From Nocardia terrae (GTDB lineage: Bacteria > Actinomycetota > Actinomycetes > Mycobacteriales > Mycobacteriaceae), in the NCBI RefSeq assembly GCF_009760405.1, contig NZ_WRPP01000005.1, positions 496,001 through 560,000 of the forward strand: DNA of 64,000 nt. The letters are read 5' to 3'. Below the pieces are notes generated by a model. It was not told the origin of the DNA. It searched no databases and was given only the letters and a program-made list of their open reading frames with translations. The position numbers and the translations under genes were made by a program. Below, piece by piece: positions 1 through 8,542 of this stretch (position 1 is its first letter; each line of letters opens with the position of its first letter).

Positions 1-2
1 TG

Positions 3-797
3 AACGACGCCGACATCGAGAGGACGAGCGGCGGCGCGGTCTGGGGGGCATTCGTCAATGCCGGCCAAGGCTGTATCGCCATCGAGCGGGCCTACGTCGA
101 GGCGGGTATCTACGACGACTTCGTACGCGAGGTCGTCTCGAGGACCAACGCACTGCGAGTCGGCACAGACATCGATGCGCCGTTTACAGCGGACATCGGC
201 GCCATGTCCAGCGAAGCGCAACTGGCCATCGTGGAACGCCACGTCGACGACGCGGTCGCCAAGGGCGCCAAGGTACTGGCCGGTGGGAAACGTAAGCCCG
301 GCCCTGGTTTCTACTACTTGCCGACGGTGCTGGTGGATGTGGACCACACGATGGACATCATGCGCGAGGAGACCTTCGGCCCTGTCCTTCCCATCATGAA
401 AGTTCCCGATGCCGAGAGCGCGCTGGCGTTGGCGAACGACAGCGCTTTCGGGCTCTCGGGGAGCGTCTGGACCAAGGACCGCCGCAAGGGTGAGGCACTC
501 GCCGAACGCCTCGAGGTCGGGGGGGGTTGCGTCAACAACGTGTGCATGACGAATTTTCAGCTTCCGCTGCCGTCGGGAGGCTGGAAGGACTCCGGTATCG
601 GCGCGCGTTTCGGAGCCGCGGGCGGCATCCGCAAGTACACCCGCGCCCAGGCTCGGGTGTCGGAGCGTGTCGAGGCCAAGTCCGAGGCGCACTGGTACCC
701 CTTCACCCCTTTCAAGGGTGGTCTCATCGCCAAAGGCTCACGTTTCATCGAGGCTCGAGATTGGCGGCGTCGTCTCGGCAGGTCGGCCGGGCGCTGA
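3..797 (+). CDS. NAD(P)-dependent aldehyde dehydrogenase, C-terminal part (5' end outside window)
   Basis: The open frame enters from the left edge and ends at TGA 795-797, so only about 264 C-terminal residues are present. The GQGC motif with the catalytic cysteine is encoded at nt 72-74. The downstream REETFGPVLPIMK and PLPSGGWKDSGIG segments are typical of the family. The enzyme should oxidise an aldehyde to the acid. Its last 35 residues (HWYP...DWRRRLG) match the tail of the aldehyde dehydrogenase at 20990-22567, so the two are paralogues. An acyl-CoA synthetase follows 67 bp downstream in both cases, which suggests aldehyde to acid to acyl-CoA. Substrate unknown. Confidence 0.93.
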   Translation, partial: NDADIERTSGGAVWGAFVNAGQGCIAIERAYVEAGIYDDFVREVVSRTNALRVGTDIDAPFTADIGAMSSEAQLAIVERHVDDAVAKGAKVLAGGKRKPGPGFYYLPTVLVDVDHTMDIMREETFGPVLPIMKVPDAESALALANDSAFGLSGSVWTKDRRKGEALAERLEVGGGCVNNVCMTNFQLPLPSGGWKDSGIGARFGAAGGIRKYTRAQARVSERVEAKSEAHWYPFTPFKGGLIAKGSRFIEARDWRRRLGRSAGR

Positions 798-864
798 AAA
801 CCGTGGACACGCCGACTTTTTCGCGTGTCATCCACCCGATACCAGTCCAGGTAGGAGAAATTTC

Positions 865-2682
865 GTGACGACCGTTTCCGAAAGGAAAACCCCCCAGGCC
901 GACCCTCTCGGCCTCGCTACCATCCCAGCCGCTTTCCAGGCGACCGTTACCAGGGTTGCTGACCGAGTCGCTCTGCGTACCTTGGGCGGCGAGAGCGAGG
1001 TCACTTGGGGCCAGTACGGCGAGGAGGTGCGCAAACATGCCGCCGCCCTGTACGGGTTCGGCGTCGGCAGCGGCAACACGGTTGCGCTGATGACCCGCAA
1101 TGTGCCCACGTTCCACTATCTCGATACCGCGCTGACCCATCTGGGCGCGATTCCGATCTCGATCTACAACACGCTGCCCGCCGCTGACATCGCATGGATC
1201 CTGGACAACGCGAAGGTGCGGCTCGCTATCGTCGAGCCGGAGTCCGTCGAGGTGATGCGGGAGGTCCAGCGACACTACCCGGAACTGGCGAGCATCATCT
1301 CCATCAGCGGCGAGGCCGACTGCACTGTCCCGCTGGCACGGTTGATCAAGGATGCGCCCGCAGGGTTCGATTTCGAGGCGACCTGGCGCGCGGTCGACCC
1401 CACCTCGGCTGCCACGGTGAGCTACACCTCGGGCACCACTGGACATCCCAAGGGTGTCGTGTTGAGCCACCGTGCCATCCTGGGCAGTCTGTCGGCCCTC
1501 GACGAGGTGATGGGCACTGTCGACGGTGGCCGTACGGTGTCCTTTCTTCCGATGGCGCATGTGGCCGAGCGGATGTTCTCCCATTACCGAGGCATCAGAT
1601 TCGGCCTGACCGTAACCACATGTCCCGATCCTCGCCTGATCGCGCAGCATCTCGCCGATTCGCATCCGCATTATGTCTTCTCACCACCGCGGCTGTTCGA
1701 AAAGCTGCGAGCGGCGATTGAGGCCCAGATCGAGCGCAACGCCGACTCCAACGGTCCGGCCCAGCGTGAGGCTATCGACCTTGGGCTTCGTGTCGTCGAC
1801 GCACAGCAGGCCGGTGGGCCGGTTCCCGACGACCTCGCCGAGCAGTATGCCCAGGCCAAGCGGGATGTGCTGAATCCGCTGTTGGCGGCCCTCGGATTGG
1901 ACCAGGTGGTTGTGGCGCTCACCGGGTCTGCGCCCGTGCCGCCCGGTCTTGTGCGTTATTTCCTGGCGCTGGGCGTGAACGCGCTCGAAGCATGGGGTAT
2001 GTCCGAGTGCACCGCGTTCGGGTCCATCAACCGTCTCGACGACATACAGCTCGGCACGGTCGGGCGAGCCCTTCCCGGTCTGGAACTCGAACTCCTCGAC
2101 GATGGCGAGATCATTCTGCGCAGCCCTTGGCTGATGACCGAGTACCTGAATCGCCCGGAGTTGACGGCCGAAACCATCGACGCGCGGGGCTGGCTGCACA
2201 CCGGCGATATCGGCGAGTATGACCCTGACGGCCGGCTGAAGATCATCGACCGGAAGAAAGAGCTGATCATCAGCGCTTTTGGCAAGAACATGTCACCGGC
2301 CAATATCGAAGCCAAGATCAAGGAAGCCGATCCGATCATCGGCTCGGTCATCGCTGTCGGCGATGCCCGACCCTACAACGTGGCCCTGATCGTGATCGAT
2401 GCCGAAGTCGCCTCGGCGCTGTCGGGCAACGTCGGCGATACCGAGACGCTGTCCACCCATCCGAGAGTGCGGGCAGCGGTCGAGTCGGCCGTCGTAGCGG
2501 CCAACGGGCGGCTGTCACGTGTCGAGCAGATCAAGAAATTCAGTGTGCTCCCCGACGAGTGGTTGCCTGGCGGCGACGAGCTCAGCCCGACGATGAAGCT
2601 CAAGCGCAAGCCCATCCTTCAGAAGTATTCCGATGTCATCGAGGCCCTGTATGGGACCGATGCGTGTGGCCGCGGTCAGTAG
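865..2682 (+). CDS. Long-chain fatty-acid--CoA ligase-type AMP-dependent synthetase (FadD family)
   Basis: This 605-residue enzyme should activate a carboxylic acid to its acyl-CoA through an acyl-adenylate. The phosphate-binding motif YTSGTTGHPKG is at residues 187-197. The WGMSE motif, the LHTGDIG motif and the IDRKKELI hinge follow in the expected order. The frame is open further upstream, but GTG at 865 is preferred because GTAGGAGA lies just before it and the protein then begins like its relatives. It is paralogous to the FadD at 19128-20957 (shared ALRTLGGE...TW start region) and, like it, follows an aldehyde dehydrogenase gene. Substrate range cannot be read from sequence. Confidence 0.93.
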   Translation: MTTVSERKTPQADPLGLATIPAAFQATVTRVADRVALRTLGGESEVTWGQYGEEVRKHAAALYGFGVGSGNTVALMTRNVPTFHYLDTALTHLGAIPISIYNTLPAADIAWILDNAKVRLAIVEPESVEVMREVQRHYPELASIISISGEADCTVPLARLIKDAPAGFDFEATWRAVDPTSAATVSYTSGTTGHPKGVVLSHRAILGSLSALDEVMGTVDGGRTVSFLPMAHVAERMFSHYRGIRFGLTVTTCPDPRLIAQHLADSHPHYVFSPPRLFEKLRAAIEAQIERNADSNGPAQREAIDLGLRVVDAQQAGGPVPDDLAEQYAQAKRDVLNPLLAALGLDQVVVALTGSAPVPPGLVRYFLALGVNALEAWGMSECTAFGSINRLDDIQLGTVGRALPGLELELLDDGEIILRSPWLMTEYLNRPELTAETIDARGWLHTGDIGEYDPDGRLKIIDRKKELIISAFGKNMSPANIEAKIKEADPIIGSVIAVGDARPYNVALIVIDAEVASALSGNVGDTETLSTHPRVRAAVESAVVAANGRLSRVEQIKKFSVLPDEWLPGGDELSPTMKLKRKPILQKYSDVIEALYGTDACGRGQ

Positions 2683-2755
2683 CTGGAGCGATCGATTCCA
2701 CGATCCGGCGCTTGGTAGTGAATGGCGGCTGCCCGCGTGGGCGGCCGCTGCAACG

Positions 2756-2791
2756 TTGCAGAATTCTTATGCTGCACTCTAAAATTAGAGA
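2756..2791 (+). promoter_or_regulatory. Candidate promoter and inverted repeat upstream of the acyl-CoA dehydrogenase
   Basis: AT-rich island in GC-rich DNA. TTGCAG (2756-2761) and TAAAAT (2780-2785) are 18 bp apart. TAGAGA follows the -10 directly, reminiscent of the TGAGAC element found elsewhere in the window, but diverged. CTCTAA/TTAGAG (2777-2790) form an inverted repeat with a 2-bp centre. Confidence 0.45.
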
Positions 2792-2851
2792 GCTATATAA
2801 ATTACAGTCCGGTGCTTGCGTGGCGACCCGGCTGGGACGGAAAGAGAGTTG

Positions 2852-4024
2852 ATGGCAGTCCAAACCGGCACCACCGTCGTGATGTCCGACGAGGAACGTG
2901 CGATTCGTGACGCGGTCGGTGGTATCGCGCGCTCGTTCGGACCCGACTACTACCAACAGCAGGTCGACGAAGGCGGCAACTGCGCGGAGCTGTGGAAGAC
3001 GTTGGGCGCCAAGGGATATCTCGGTGTCCACCTACCCGAACAGTACGGTGGGGGCGGCCTCGGGCTGGCCGAGCTCGCCATTGTTGTTGAGGAAACCGCG
3101 ATCGCCGGAACTCCACTGCAGTCGATGTTGTTCTCCTCAGGTGTGACCGGCACGGTCCTCGACCGCAGCGCCAGTAAGGAGCAAAAGGCGCGATGGTTGC
3201 CGGGCGTTGCCTCCGGTGAGACGCGGCTGTCGTTCGCCATAACCGAGCCCGACGCTGGATCCAATGCCCACCGCATTGCCACCACCGCGCGGCGCGTTGG
3301 CGACAACTGGGTTCTCAGTGGCCAGAAGGTGTTCATCACCGGGATGGAGTCGGCCGAGTGGGTGATGGTTGTCGCACGCACCGGTACCAGCGAGCGCAGT
3401 GGTCGTTCCAGGCTGTCGGTGTTCATGGTGAAGGCCGATTCTCCGGGGTTGACCTGGACGCCTATCCGCACCGTCATGAACCAGCCCGATAAGAGCCACC
3501 AGGTGTTCTTCGACAACGTGGAGATGCCGGCCGACAATATGATCGGCGCGGAAGGTCACGGACTTGCGGTCGCCTTCACGGGCCTGAACACCGAACGCAT
3601 TCTGACGAGCTCACTCTGCACCGGGATCGGGCAATACGCATTGCGTAAAGCCGTCGACTACGCGAAGCAGCGGCAGGTGTGGGACCGGCCCATCGGTGCC
3701 CATCAGGGTGTGGCGCATCCACTGGCGGCTGCCCACATCCATTTGCAGTCCGCCATTCTGCTGACCCAGCGAGCATGCCAGCTGTACGACACCGGCATCG
3801 AGGTCGGCGAGCTGGCGAACATGGCGAAATTTCTCGGTGCGTCGGCAGGGCTGGAGGCACTCGACAGCGCTGTTGCGATCCACGGCGGCAACGGCGTGAC
3901 CTACGAGTATCAGCTGGCGCCCTACTTCTGGGTAGTGCGCATGCTCAATATGGGACCCGTCTCGAAAGAGATGATCCTGAACTTCGTTGCGGAGCATTCT
4001 CTCGGGTTGCCGCGGTCCTACTGA
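2852..4024 (+). CDS. Acyl-CoA dehydrogenase (FadE-type)
   Basis: A 390-residue flavoprotein expected to form the 2,3-double bond of an acyl-CoA. ITEPDAGSN (about residues 129-137) is the usual substrate/FAD segment, and IHGGNG (H344) lies in the C-terminal helical domain. The open frame reaches TTG 2816, but ATG 2852 follows AAAGAGAG and gives a normal N-terminus. The C-terminus (GPVSKEMILNF...LGLPRSY) is almost identical to the enzyme at 38523-39704, so these are paralogues. A promoter-like AT-rich stretch precedes it and a TetR gene follows at 4174. Substrate unknown. Confidence 0.93.
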   Translation: MAVQTGTTVVMSDEERAIRDAVGGIARSFGPDYYQQQVDEGGNCAELWKTLGAKGYLGVHLPEQYGGGGLGLAELAIVVEETAIAGTPLQSMLFSSGVTGTVLDRSASKEQKARWLPGVASGETRLSFAITEPDAGSNAHRIATTARRVGDNWVLSGQKVFITGMESAEWVMVVARTGTSERSGRSRLSVFMVKADSPGLTWTPIRTVMNQPDKSHQVFFDNVEMPADNMIGAEGHGLAVAFTGLNTERILTSSLCTGIGQYALRKAVDYAKQRQVWDRPIGAHQGVAHPLAAAHIHLQSAILLTQRACQLYDTGIEVGELANMAKFLGASAGLEALDSAVAIHGGNGVTYEYQLAPYFWVVRMLNMGPVSKEMILNFVAEHSLGLPRSY

Positions 4025-4151
4025 CCTGCCCGGCGTGTCCGGGTGAACCGATTCGCGGCCGCTGTCCGGCCAACCGCCGGCACCGGGGCCGTCCGTTTCG
4101 TGGATTACCATCGGGGCGGGCATGCGGAGATTGTCGCGACAGTGGCGCACG

Positions 4152-4161
4152 AACGATCGAG
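4152..4161. promoter_or_regulatory. AACGATCGAG, variant of the AACGATCGTT palindrome
   Basis: Lies 13 bp upstream of the TetR start at 4174. It carries the full left half and core of the palindrome repeated before many other genes here, so autoregulation of this TetR is possible. The right half is imperfect and overlaps the ribosome-binding region. Confidence 0.35.
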
Positions 4162-4173
4162 AGGAGGGCGACC

Positions 4174-4809
4174 ATGGCGCGCTCCGTCTCGTCGGATGAG
4201 GTAACCGGTGGCACAGCGGCGTTGGGCCTGCGGGAGCTGGGGAAGAGACATCGTGTGGAGCGGATTCTCGACAGCGCCCTGGAATTACTCCGGGAGGATC
4301 CTGACAAGGGCCTCACCATCGAGCGCATCGCAGCGCGTGCGGCGGTGGCGCCGATGACCGTCTTCAACCTCATCGGCAACCGCGATCAATTGTGGAGCGC
4401 GCTTGCCGACCGAGCGCTCGTCGGCCTGGACGTTCAATCCATTACTGCCGCTGAACCGCAGGAGCGCGCGCATCGAATCGTCGATGCGGTGGTGCGCATC
4501 CTGTGCGCCGACGGCCGGGTTTTCCGTGCGTTGCTGTCCGGGTGGAGCATGAGCGGGCGTGTCCTCGACCATGATCCGACCCATGCCCTCATCGGCTGCC
4601 TCGAGGATGCGGTCGAAGCCGGCTTCATCGGCCCCGAGGTGAACGTCCGACGATATGGCGATGTCATCGCAGCGGGCCTGATCGGCGCCATCCACCAGTG
4701 GCTTGCTGGTCTGCTCAGCGACGACGCCTTCAGGATCCGCGCAATGGCGGTGGTCGACACCGTGTTTGCGGCGGCACGGTACGAGACCGAGGCAGAAAGC
4801 CGGGGCTGA
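4174..4809 (+). CDS. TetR/AcrR-family transcriptional regulator
   Basis: A 211-residue protein. An N-terminal helix-turn-helix (roughly residues 30-75) contains LTIERIAARAAVAPMTVFN, with the usual pattern of the DNA-recognition helix, and is followed by an all-helical ligand domain. ATG 4174 is chosen because GAGAGGAGGG lies just upstream; the frame is open far upstream only as an overlap with the dehydrogenase gene. It sits 149 bp after the acyl-CoA dehydrogenase on the same strand and may control it and itself. Ligand unknown. The Phe-Asn at the recognition helix replaces the more common Tyr-Arg/Tyr-His, so its operator may differ from those of the other TetR proteins here. Confidence 0.88.
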   Translation: MARSVSSDEVTGGTAALGLRELGKRHRVERILDSALELLREDPDKGLTIERIAARAAVAPMTVFNLIGNRDQLWSALADRALVGLDVQSITAAEPQERAHRIVDAVVRILCADGRVFRALLSGWSMSGRVLDHDPTHALIGCLEDAVEAGFIGPEVNVRRYGDVIAAGLIGAIHQWLAGLLSDDAFRIRAMAVVDTVFAAARYETEAESRG

Positions 4810-4813
4810 GCAG

Positions 4814-5035
4814 GCGATGACCGGCGATCGTCGCGATCAGCCATGCTTCGTGCCTGTTGTGGGCGCCTAGATCGAGCTCGAGCACGGCCAACGACCAACA
4901 TTGGCCAACGAGTTCACGGGCGATGGCGACGTCGGCGATCACCGGCGTTTATGGGGGCGGTGAACTGTTCCCATCGAATGGCGCAGGCGGGTGGTTGCCG
5001 GCGCATACCCGCAATCTGCGGTGGAGGTGTGTGGT
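4814..5035 (-). pseudogene. Possible C-terminal remnant of an IS110-type transposase
   Basis: The 467-bp gap 4810-5277 holds no convincing gene. On the minus strand, conceptual translation gives IADVAIARELVGQCWSLAVLE, which resembles the C-terminal end of actinobacterial IS110-like transposases. It is interrupted upstream by an in-frame stop (near 4949-4951) and lacks the catalytic domain. No terminal repeats were seen. The call rests on memory of the family's C-terminal motif only. The rest of the gap shows nothing except a small inverted repeat TGTGGC-N4-GCCACA at 5194-5209. Confidence 0.3.
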
Positions 5036-5277
5036 CCTGCGAAAACCTCGCCCGCATCACGGCAGGGGTGCCGTCGCCTCGGCCTCATGCTCGGCGACGG
5101 TGCCTGGGAGAGACCTTGCCGGACGCACCGTCGGGCCTTGCCATGGCTCCTGAGCTGGAGAGCAATTTTGCGACGGACTCACTCAGAAGGTAATGTGGCC
5201 TGTGCCACACGTCAATCGGCACTTTCGGAATGGCCGTCGATCAAGCGGCGAGCCGGTGGTTCCCGGGCGCACGGCGC

Positions 5278-5856
5278 TCACATGGGCGGCAGCGGCGTCG
5301 CCTGGTCCGGATTGAGCGCGTCCAGCAGAAAACTCAAATACCGGCGGCGTGCCGATTCTCCGAGCTCCACCCCGCTCAAGGCGGTGATCACCAGGGCGAA
5401 AACATAAGGCACGTCCCGTGGTTCGAGGTCCGGCCGCAGATTGCCCGCGACTTGAGCGCGCTGTACCGCAGGGCCGAAAATCTCGTCGCTCTGGGCCAGG
5501 AAGTCCGCCGTCACCTCCGTCAGGTTGCCCACCGACGTCGCGAGTGCTCGTTCGCTCTGAATAATGTCGGCGATCCGTTCGGCGACGTCGAGGAGGATCG
5601 GCCGGGGCAGCCCGTCGTTGTCGAGCTCGGCGAGCATGGGCAGGACCTCGGCGGTGAGGATCCGTTCGTAGACGGCACGGGCCAGCGCTTCACGGTTGGG
5701 AAAGTGCCGGTACAGCGTCGCAACGCCGACCCCCGCTTCGCTTGCGATGTGCGCGAGCGTGGCAGAGCCACCCTCGGCGGCGAACAGGCGTCGAGCCGCC
5801 TCGGTGATTCGGGAGATGCTGGCGAAAGCATCCGTCCGAAGCGGTTTCGTGGCCAC
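5278..5856 (-). CDS. TetR-family regulator, divergent to the MmpL transporter
   Basis: A 192-residue TetR protein with a clear N-terminal helix-turn-helix: ATLAHIASEAGVGVATLYRHF (about residues 32-52) carries the canonical LYRHFP recognition-helix end. The remainder is helical and family-variable. The gene is transcribed away from the MmpL gene at 6014, and two palindromes fill the region between them, the classical arrangement for a repressor of an adjacent exporter. It probably represses both genes and is released by a transported or toxic ligand; that ligand is unknown. Confidence 0.9.
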   Translation of the reverse strand: MATKPLRTDAFASISRITEAARRLFAAEGGSATLAHIASEAGVGVATLYRHFPNREALARAVYERILTAEVLPMLAELDNDGLPRPILLDVAERIADIIQSERALATSVGNLTEVTADFLAQSDEIFGPAVQRAQVAGNLRPDLEPRDVPYVFALVITALSGVELGESARRRYLSFLLDALNPDQATPLPPM

Positions 5857-5925
5857 GCAGACTTCGCTCCTCGATCAATTCACCGGGTACCTGGGCTGTG
5901 ATCGAGCGTACCTTGTAAGCCAAAG

Positions 5926-5960
5926 CGATAGTTAATTATCGTTTTGATAGCTGACTATCA
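5926..5960. promoter_or_regulatory. Two palindromic operators between tetR and mmpL
   Basis: TGATAGCTGACTATCA (5945-5960) is a perfect inverted repeat with arms TGATAG/CTATCA. CGATAGTTAATTATCG (5926-5941) is a second one, with arms CGATA/TATCG. Both share the GATAG half-site and lie in the divergent region, as expected for two TetR dimers. Confidence 0.65.
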
Positions 5961-6013
5961 GTTCCCTTCATGGCAGGCATCCATGGCCGCCAGTGCCGAG
6001 AGGAATCCCCGCA

Positions 6014-8542
6014 ATGTCGACCCTGCTGTACCGCATCGGAAGAACCGCCTATCGGCGACCTTGGCTTTTCATCGCGCCCTGGGTCGTGATCCTGCACGTG
6101 ATCATCACTCTGCTCGCCGTCTACCCACCCCAGCTCAGCAGCGAGGTGCGGATCGACGGCACTCCCGCTCAGCACCTCATCGACGACTTGGGTCAGAAGA
6201 TGCCACTGATGTCGGGCGGACAGGGCATCATCGCCTTCGAGACCGAAAACGGTTCGCGCATCGACCAAGGCGAGAACCTGGGCGCGCTGCTCGCGGCCGT
6301 CGACCAGGTCTACGCCAGCGACCATGTCATCGACACCCGCGAGGTACTGAAGCAGGAAGCCGCGAAGGGGATGAACAGTCCCGCCCTCCGCGCCGCCGCA
6401 GCGGTCACGCCGTCCGGAGCGGCGGATCACGGCGCCGCCGCGACTCCGCTGGCGATCGACGGGCAGCCTGTGCCGGGAGTGCTCGTCTCCCCGGACAGAA
6501 CCAGCGCCGTCCTCCAATTCCAGTTCGACAAGCAGACTTTCGAACTGCCGGCCGACACGATCGACAACACCGTGGCCGCGGCGAAACACGCCACTGCCGG
6601 GCACGGCATCGCCGTCCTGCCCTCTGCTTCGATGGTCCAGCTCCCCGAGATCGTGGGCGCGGGCGAGGTGGTGGGTGTCGGGATCGCCGCGCTCGTGCTG
6701 CTGGTGACCCTGGGGTCGCTGGTCGCGGCCGGGCTACCGCTGGTCACGGCGCTGAGCGGGGTAGGCGTGGGTGTGGGTGGCACCCTGGTGATTTCGCATC
6801 TGATCTCGCTGCATTCGCTCAGCGCGGTACTCGGACTCATGATCGGCTTGGCCGTCGGCATCGATTACGCGCTCTTCATCGTCAACAGACAGCGTCGCTA
6901 TATTCTCGACCAAGGCATGAGCGCCGAAGAAGCCACCGGCCGCGCTCTCGGGACCTCCGGCACCGCAGTGGTTTTCGCCGGTAGCACGGTCGCCATCGCG
7001 CTCACCGCGCTCGCCATCGTCCGAATCCACCTGATCACGACCATGGGTATCGCCGCCACGGCCACGGTCTTGATCGCCGTGCTGACCGCAGTGACGCTGC
7101 TCCCCGCCCTGCTCGGTCTCGCCGGCGAGCGGATCTGCTCGCCCAAGGCGCGCTTGCGGGCCGCTTCCCCGCGAGCCACCGCCACACCCGCACGGCCGCC
7201 GCTCGCGGTCGCCACCGCCTGGGTGGGCCTCGTGACCAGGCACCGGTTCCTAGCCGCGACGGCGGCATTGCTCATTACCGGGCTGCTCGCGTTCCCAGCC
7301 ACACAGATGAGTCTCGGACTGCCTTCCGGCGCGAGCTACAGCGGGGGAACTACCCAACGCGAGAGCTACGAGGTCGTGAAGGACCATTTCGGCCCTGGTT
7401 ACAACGGGCCACTCGTCGTCGTCGCCGATGCCGGGAACCGGGAGGCTCCGATCGCCACCACCGACATCGCGGGCCTCTACCGCGATCTGACACAGTTGCC
7501 AGGCGTGACCGCGGTGACCCTCGGCGGTGTGAGCGACAACGGCCGGACGGTCGTCCTCTCGGTCGTGCCGAGCAGCGGGCCCACGGACGCGGCCACCGAA
7601 CAGCTGGTCCACGAGATCCGCGGCCAGGCGGCGACTTTCGCGAGCGACCGCAACGTGGACGTCGGCGTCACCGGATTCACGGCATTGGGAATCGATGTGT
7701 CCGCGCGCCTCGCCCACGCCCTGCCCGTCTATCTGGCGGTGGTGGCGGTACTGTCGATCTTCCTGTTGGCCTTGGTGTTCCGTTCCATCGTGATCCCGAT
7801 CAAGGCCACTCTCGGATTCGTACTCAGCATTCTCGCGGCATTCGGCGCGACCACCGCAGTCTTCCAGCACGGCTGGGGCCAGTCGCTGCTGGGCTTCCAC
7901 GCCACCTCGCCGATCCTGGCCGTTCTGCCCATCGTAGCGACCGGCCTGCTGTACGGGCTCGCCATGGACTACGAGGTCTTCCTGGTCTCCGCGATGAAAG
8001 AAGCCCACGCCGACGGACGCCACGGTGACGAGGCCATCGCCCACGGCTTCGAACACGCCGCGCGTGTCGTAGTCGCCGCCGCGGCCATCATGGCCGCCGT
8101 CTTCGCGGGGTTCATCTTCACCGACGACCCGATGATCCGGCAATTCGGCTTCGCCTTGGCGGTCGGCGTCATTGTCGATGCATTCGTGGTGCGCATGCTG
8201 CTGGTACCCGCCGTGATGTCGATCTGCGGCGACGCCGTGTGGTGGATGCCGCAGGCTCTACAGCGCGTGCTGCCGAACATCGACATCGAAGGCCGGAGTC
8301 TCAACGCCGAACGCTCCGGCCCGGCCATCGGCAACCGGCAACCCGCGCACACGTGTGAATTCGCCTCACCCGCAATGAATGTGGTGCCGCACCCGATCGG
8401 GTGCGGCACCACACCGTTACCGCCGCCCAGGTGTCGTCGTCGGTTTCGAACACCACCGCTCCGGCAATCAGCGGATGACATGGCTCACCGCACATCGCAG
8501 AGCGTGGGCCGGGGAACTGGCTCTGTCGATCGGAGCCGGTGA
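6014..8542 (+). CDS. MMPL/RND-family membrane transporter
   Basis: An 842-residue integral membrane protein of the MmpL (mycobacterial membrane protein large) family, driven by the proton gradient and usually exporting lipids or siderophores. It has two repeated halves, each with one N-terminal helix, a periplasmic domain and a helix bundle. GLAVGIDYALFIVN in the first half and YGLAMDYEVFLVS in the second carry the Asp-Tyr pairs of the proton relay. ATG 6014 follows GAGAGGAA. The C-terminal tail after LPNIDIEG is odd: it is Pro/Arg-rich, runs through a perfect 32-bp palindrome at 8381-8412 and overlaps the convergent gene by 58 bp, as if the original stop had been lost. Confidence 0.92.
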   Translation: MSTLLYRIGRTAYRRPWLFIAPWVVILHVIITLLAVYPPQLSSEVRIDGTPAQHLIDDLGQKMPLMSGGQGIIAFETENGSRIDQGENLGALLAAVDQVYASDHVIDTREVLKQEAAKGMNSPALRAAAAVTPSGAADHGAAATPLAIDGQPVPGVLVSPDRTSAVLQFQFDKQTFELPADTIDNTVAAAKHATAGHGIAVLPSASMVQLPEIVGAGEVVGVGIAALVLLVTLGSLVAAGLPLVTALSGVGVGVGGTLVISHLISLHSLSAVLGLMIGLAVGIDYALFIVNRQRRYILDQGMSAEEATGRALGTSGTAVVFAGSTVAIALTALAIVRIHLITTMGIAATATVLIAVLTAVTLLPALLGLAGERICSPKARLRAASPRATATPARPPLAVATAWVGLVTRHRFLAATAALLITGLLAFPATQMSLGLPSGASYSGGTTQRESYEVVKDHFGPGYNGPLVVVADAGNREAPIATTDIAGLYRDLTQLPGVTAVTLGGVSDNGRTVVLSVVPSSGPTDAATEQLVHEIRGQAATFASDRNVDVGVTGFTALGIDVSARLAHALPVYLAVVAVLSIFLLALVFRSIVIPIKATLGFVLSILAAFGATTAVFQHGWGQSLLGFHATSPILAVLPIVATGLLYGLAMDYEVFLVSAMKEAHADGRHGDEAIAHGFEHAARVVVAAAAIMAAVFAGFIFTDDPMIRQFGFALAVGVIVDAFVVRMLLVPAVMSICGDAVWWMPQALQRVLPNIDIEGRSLNAERSGPAIGNRQPAHTCEFASPAMNVVPHPIGCGTTPLPPPRCRRRFRTPPLRQSADDMAHRTSQSVGRGTGSVDRSR
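8381..8412. terminator. Perfect GC-rich palindrome, probable bidirectional terminator
   Basis: A 32-bp uninterrupted palindrome with 16-bp arms (left arm GTGGTGCCGCACCCGA) lies where the MmpL transcript should end and downstream of the minus-strand Mce block. There is no T-tract, as is common in actinobacteria. It falls inside the MmpL reading frame. Confidence 0.6.

Noticed and set aside
5194-5209. TGTGGC-N4-GCCACA as a terminator of the 4174 TetR gene
   Set aside because: Too short and nearly 400 bp after the stop; kept only as a note in the gap description.
7250-8143. Minus-strand open frame inside mmpL
   Set aside because: Antisense shadow rich in Arg/Gly/Asp/His without any domain.
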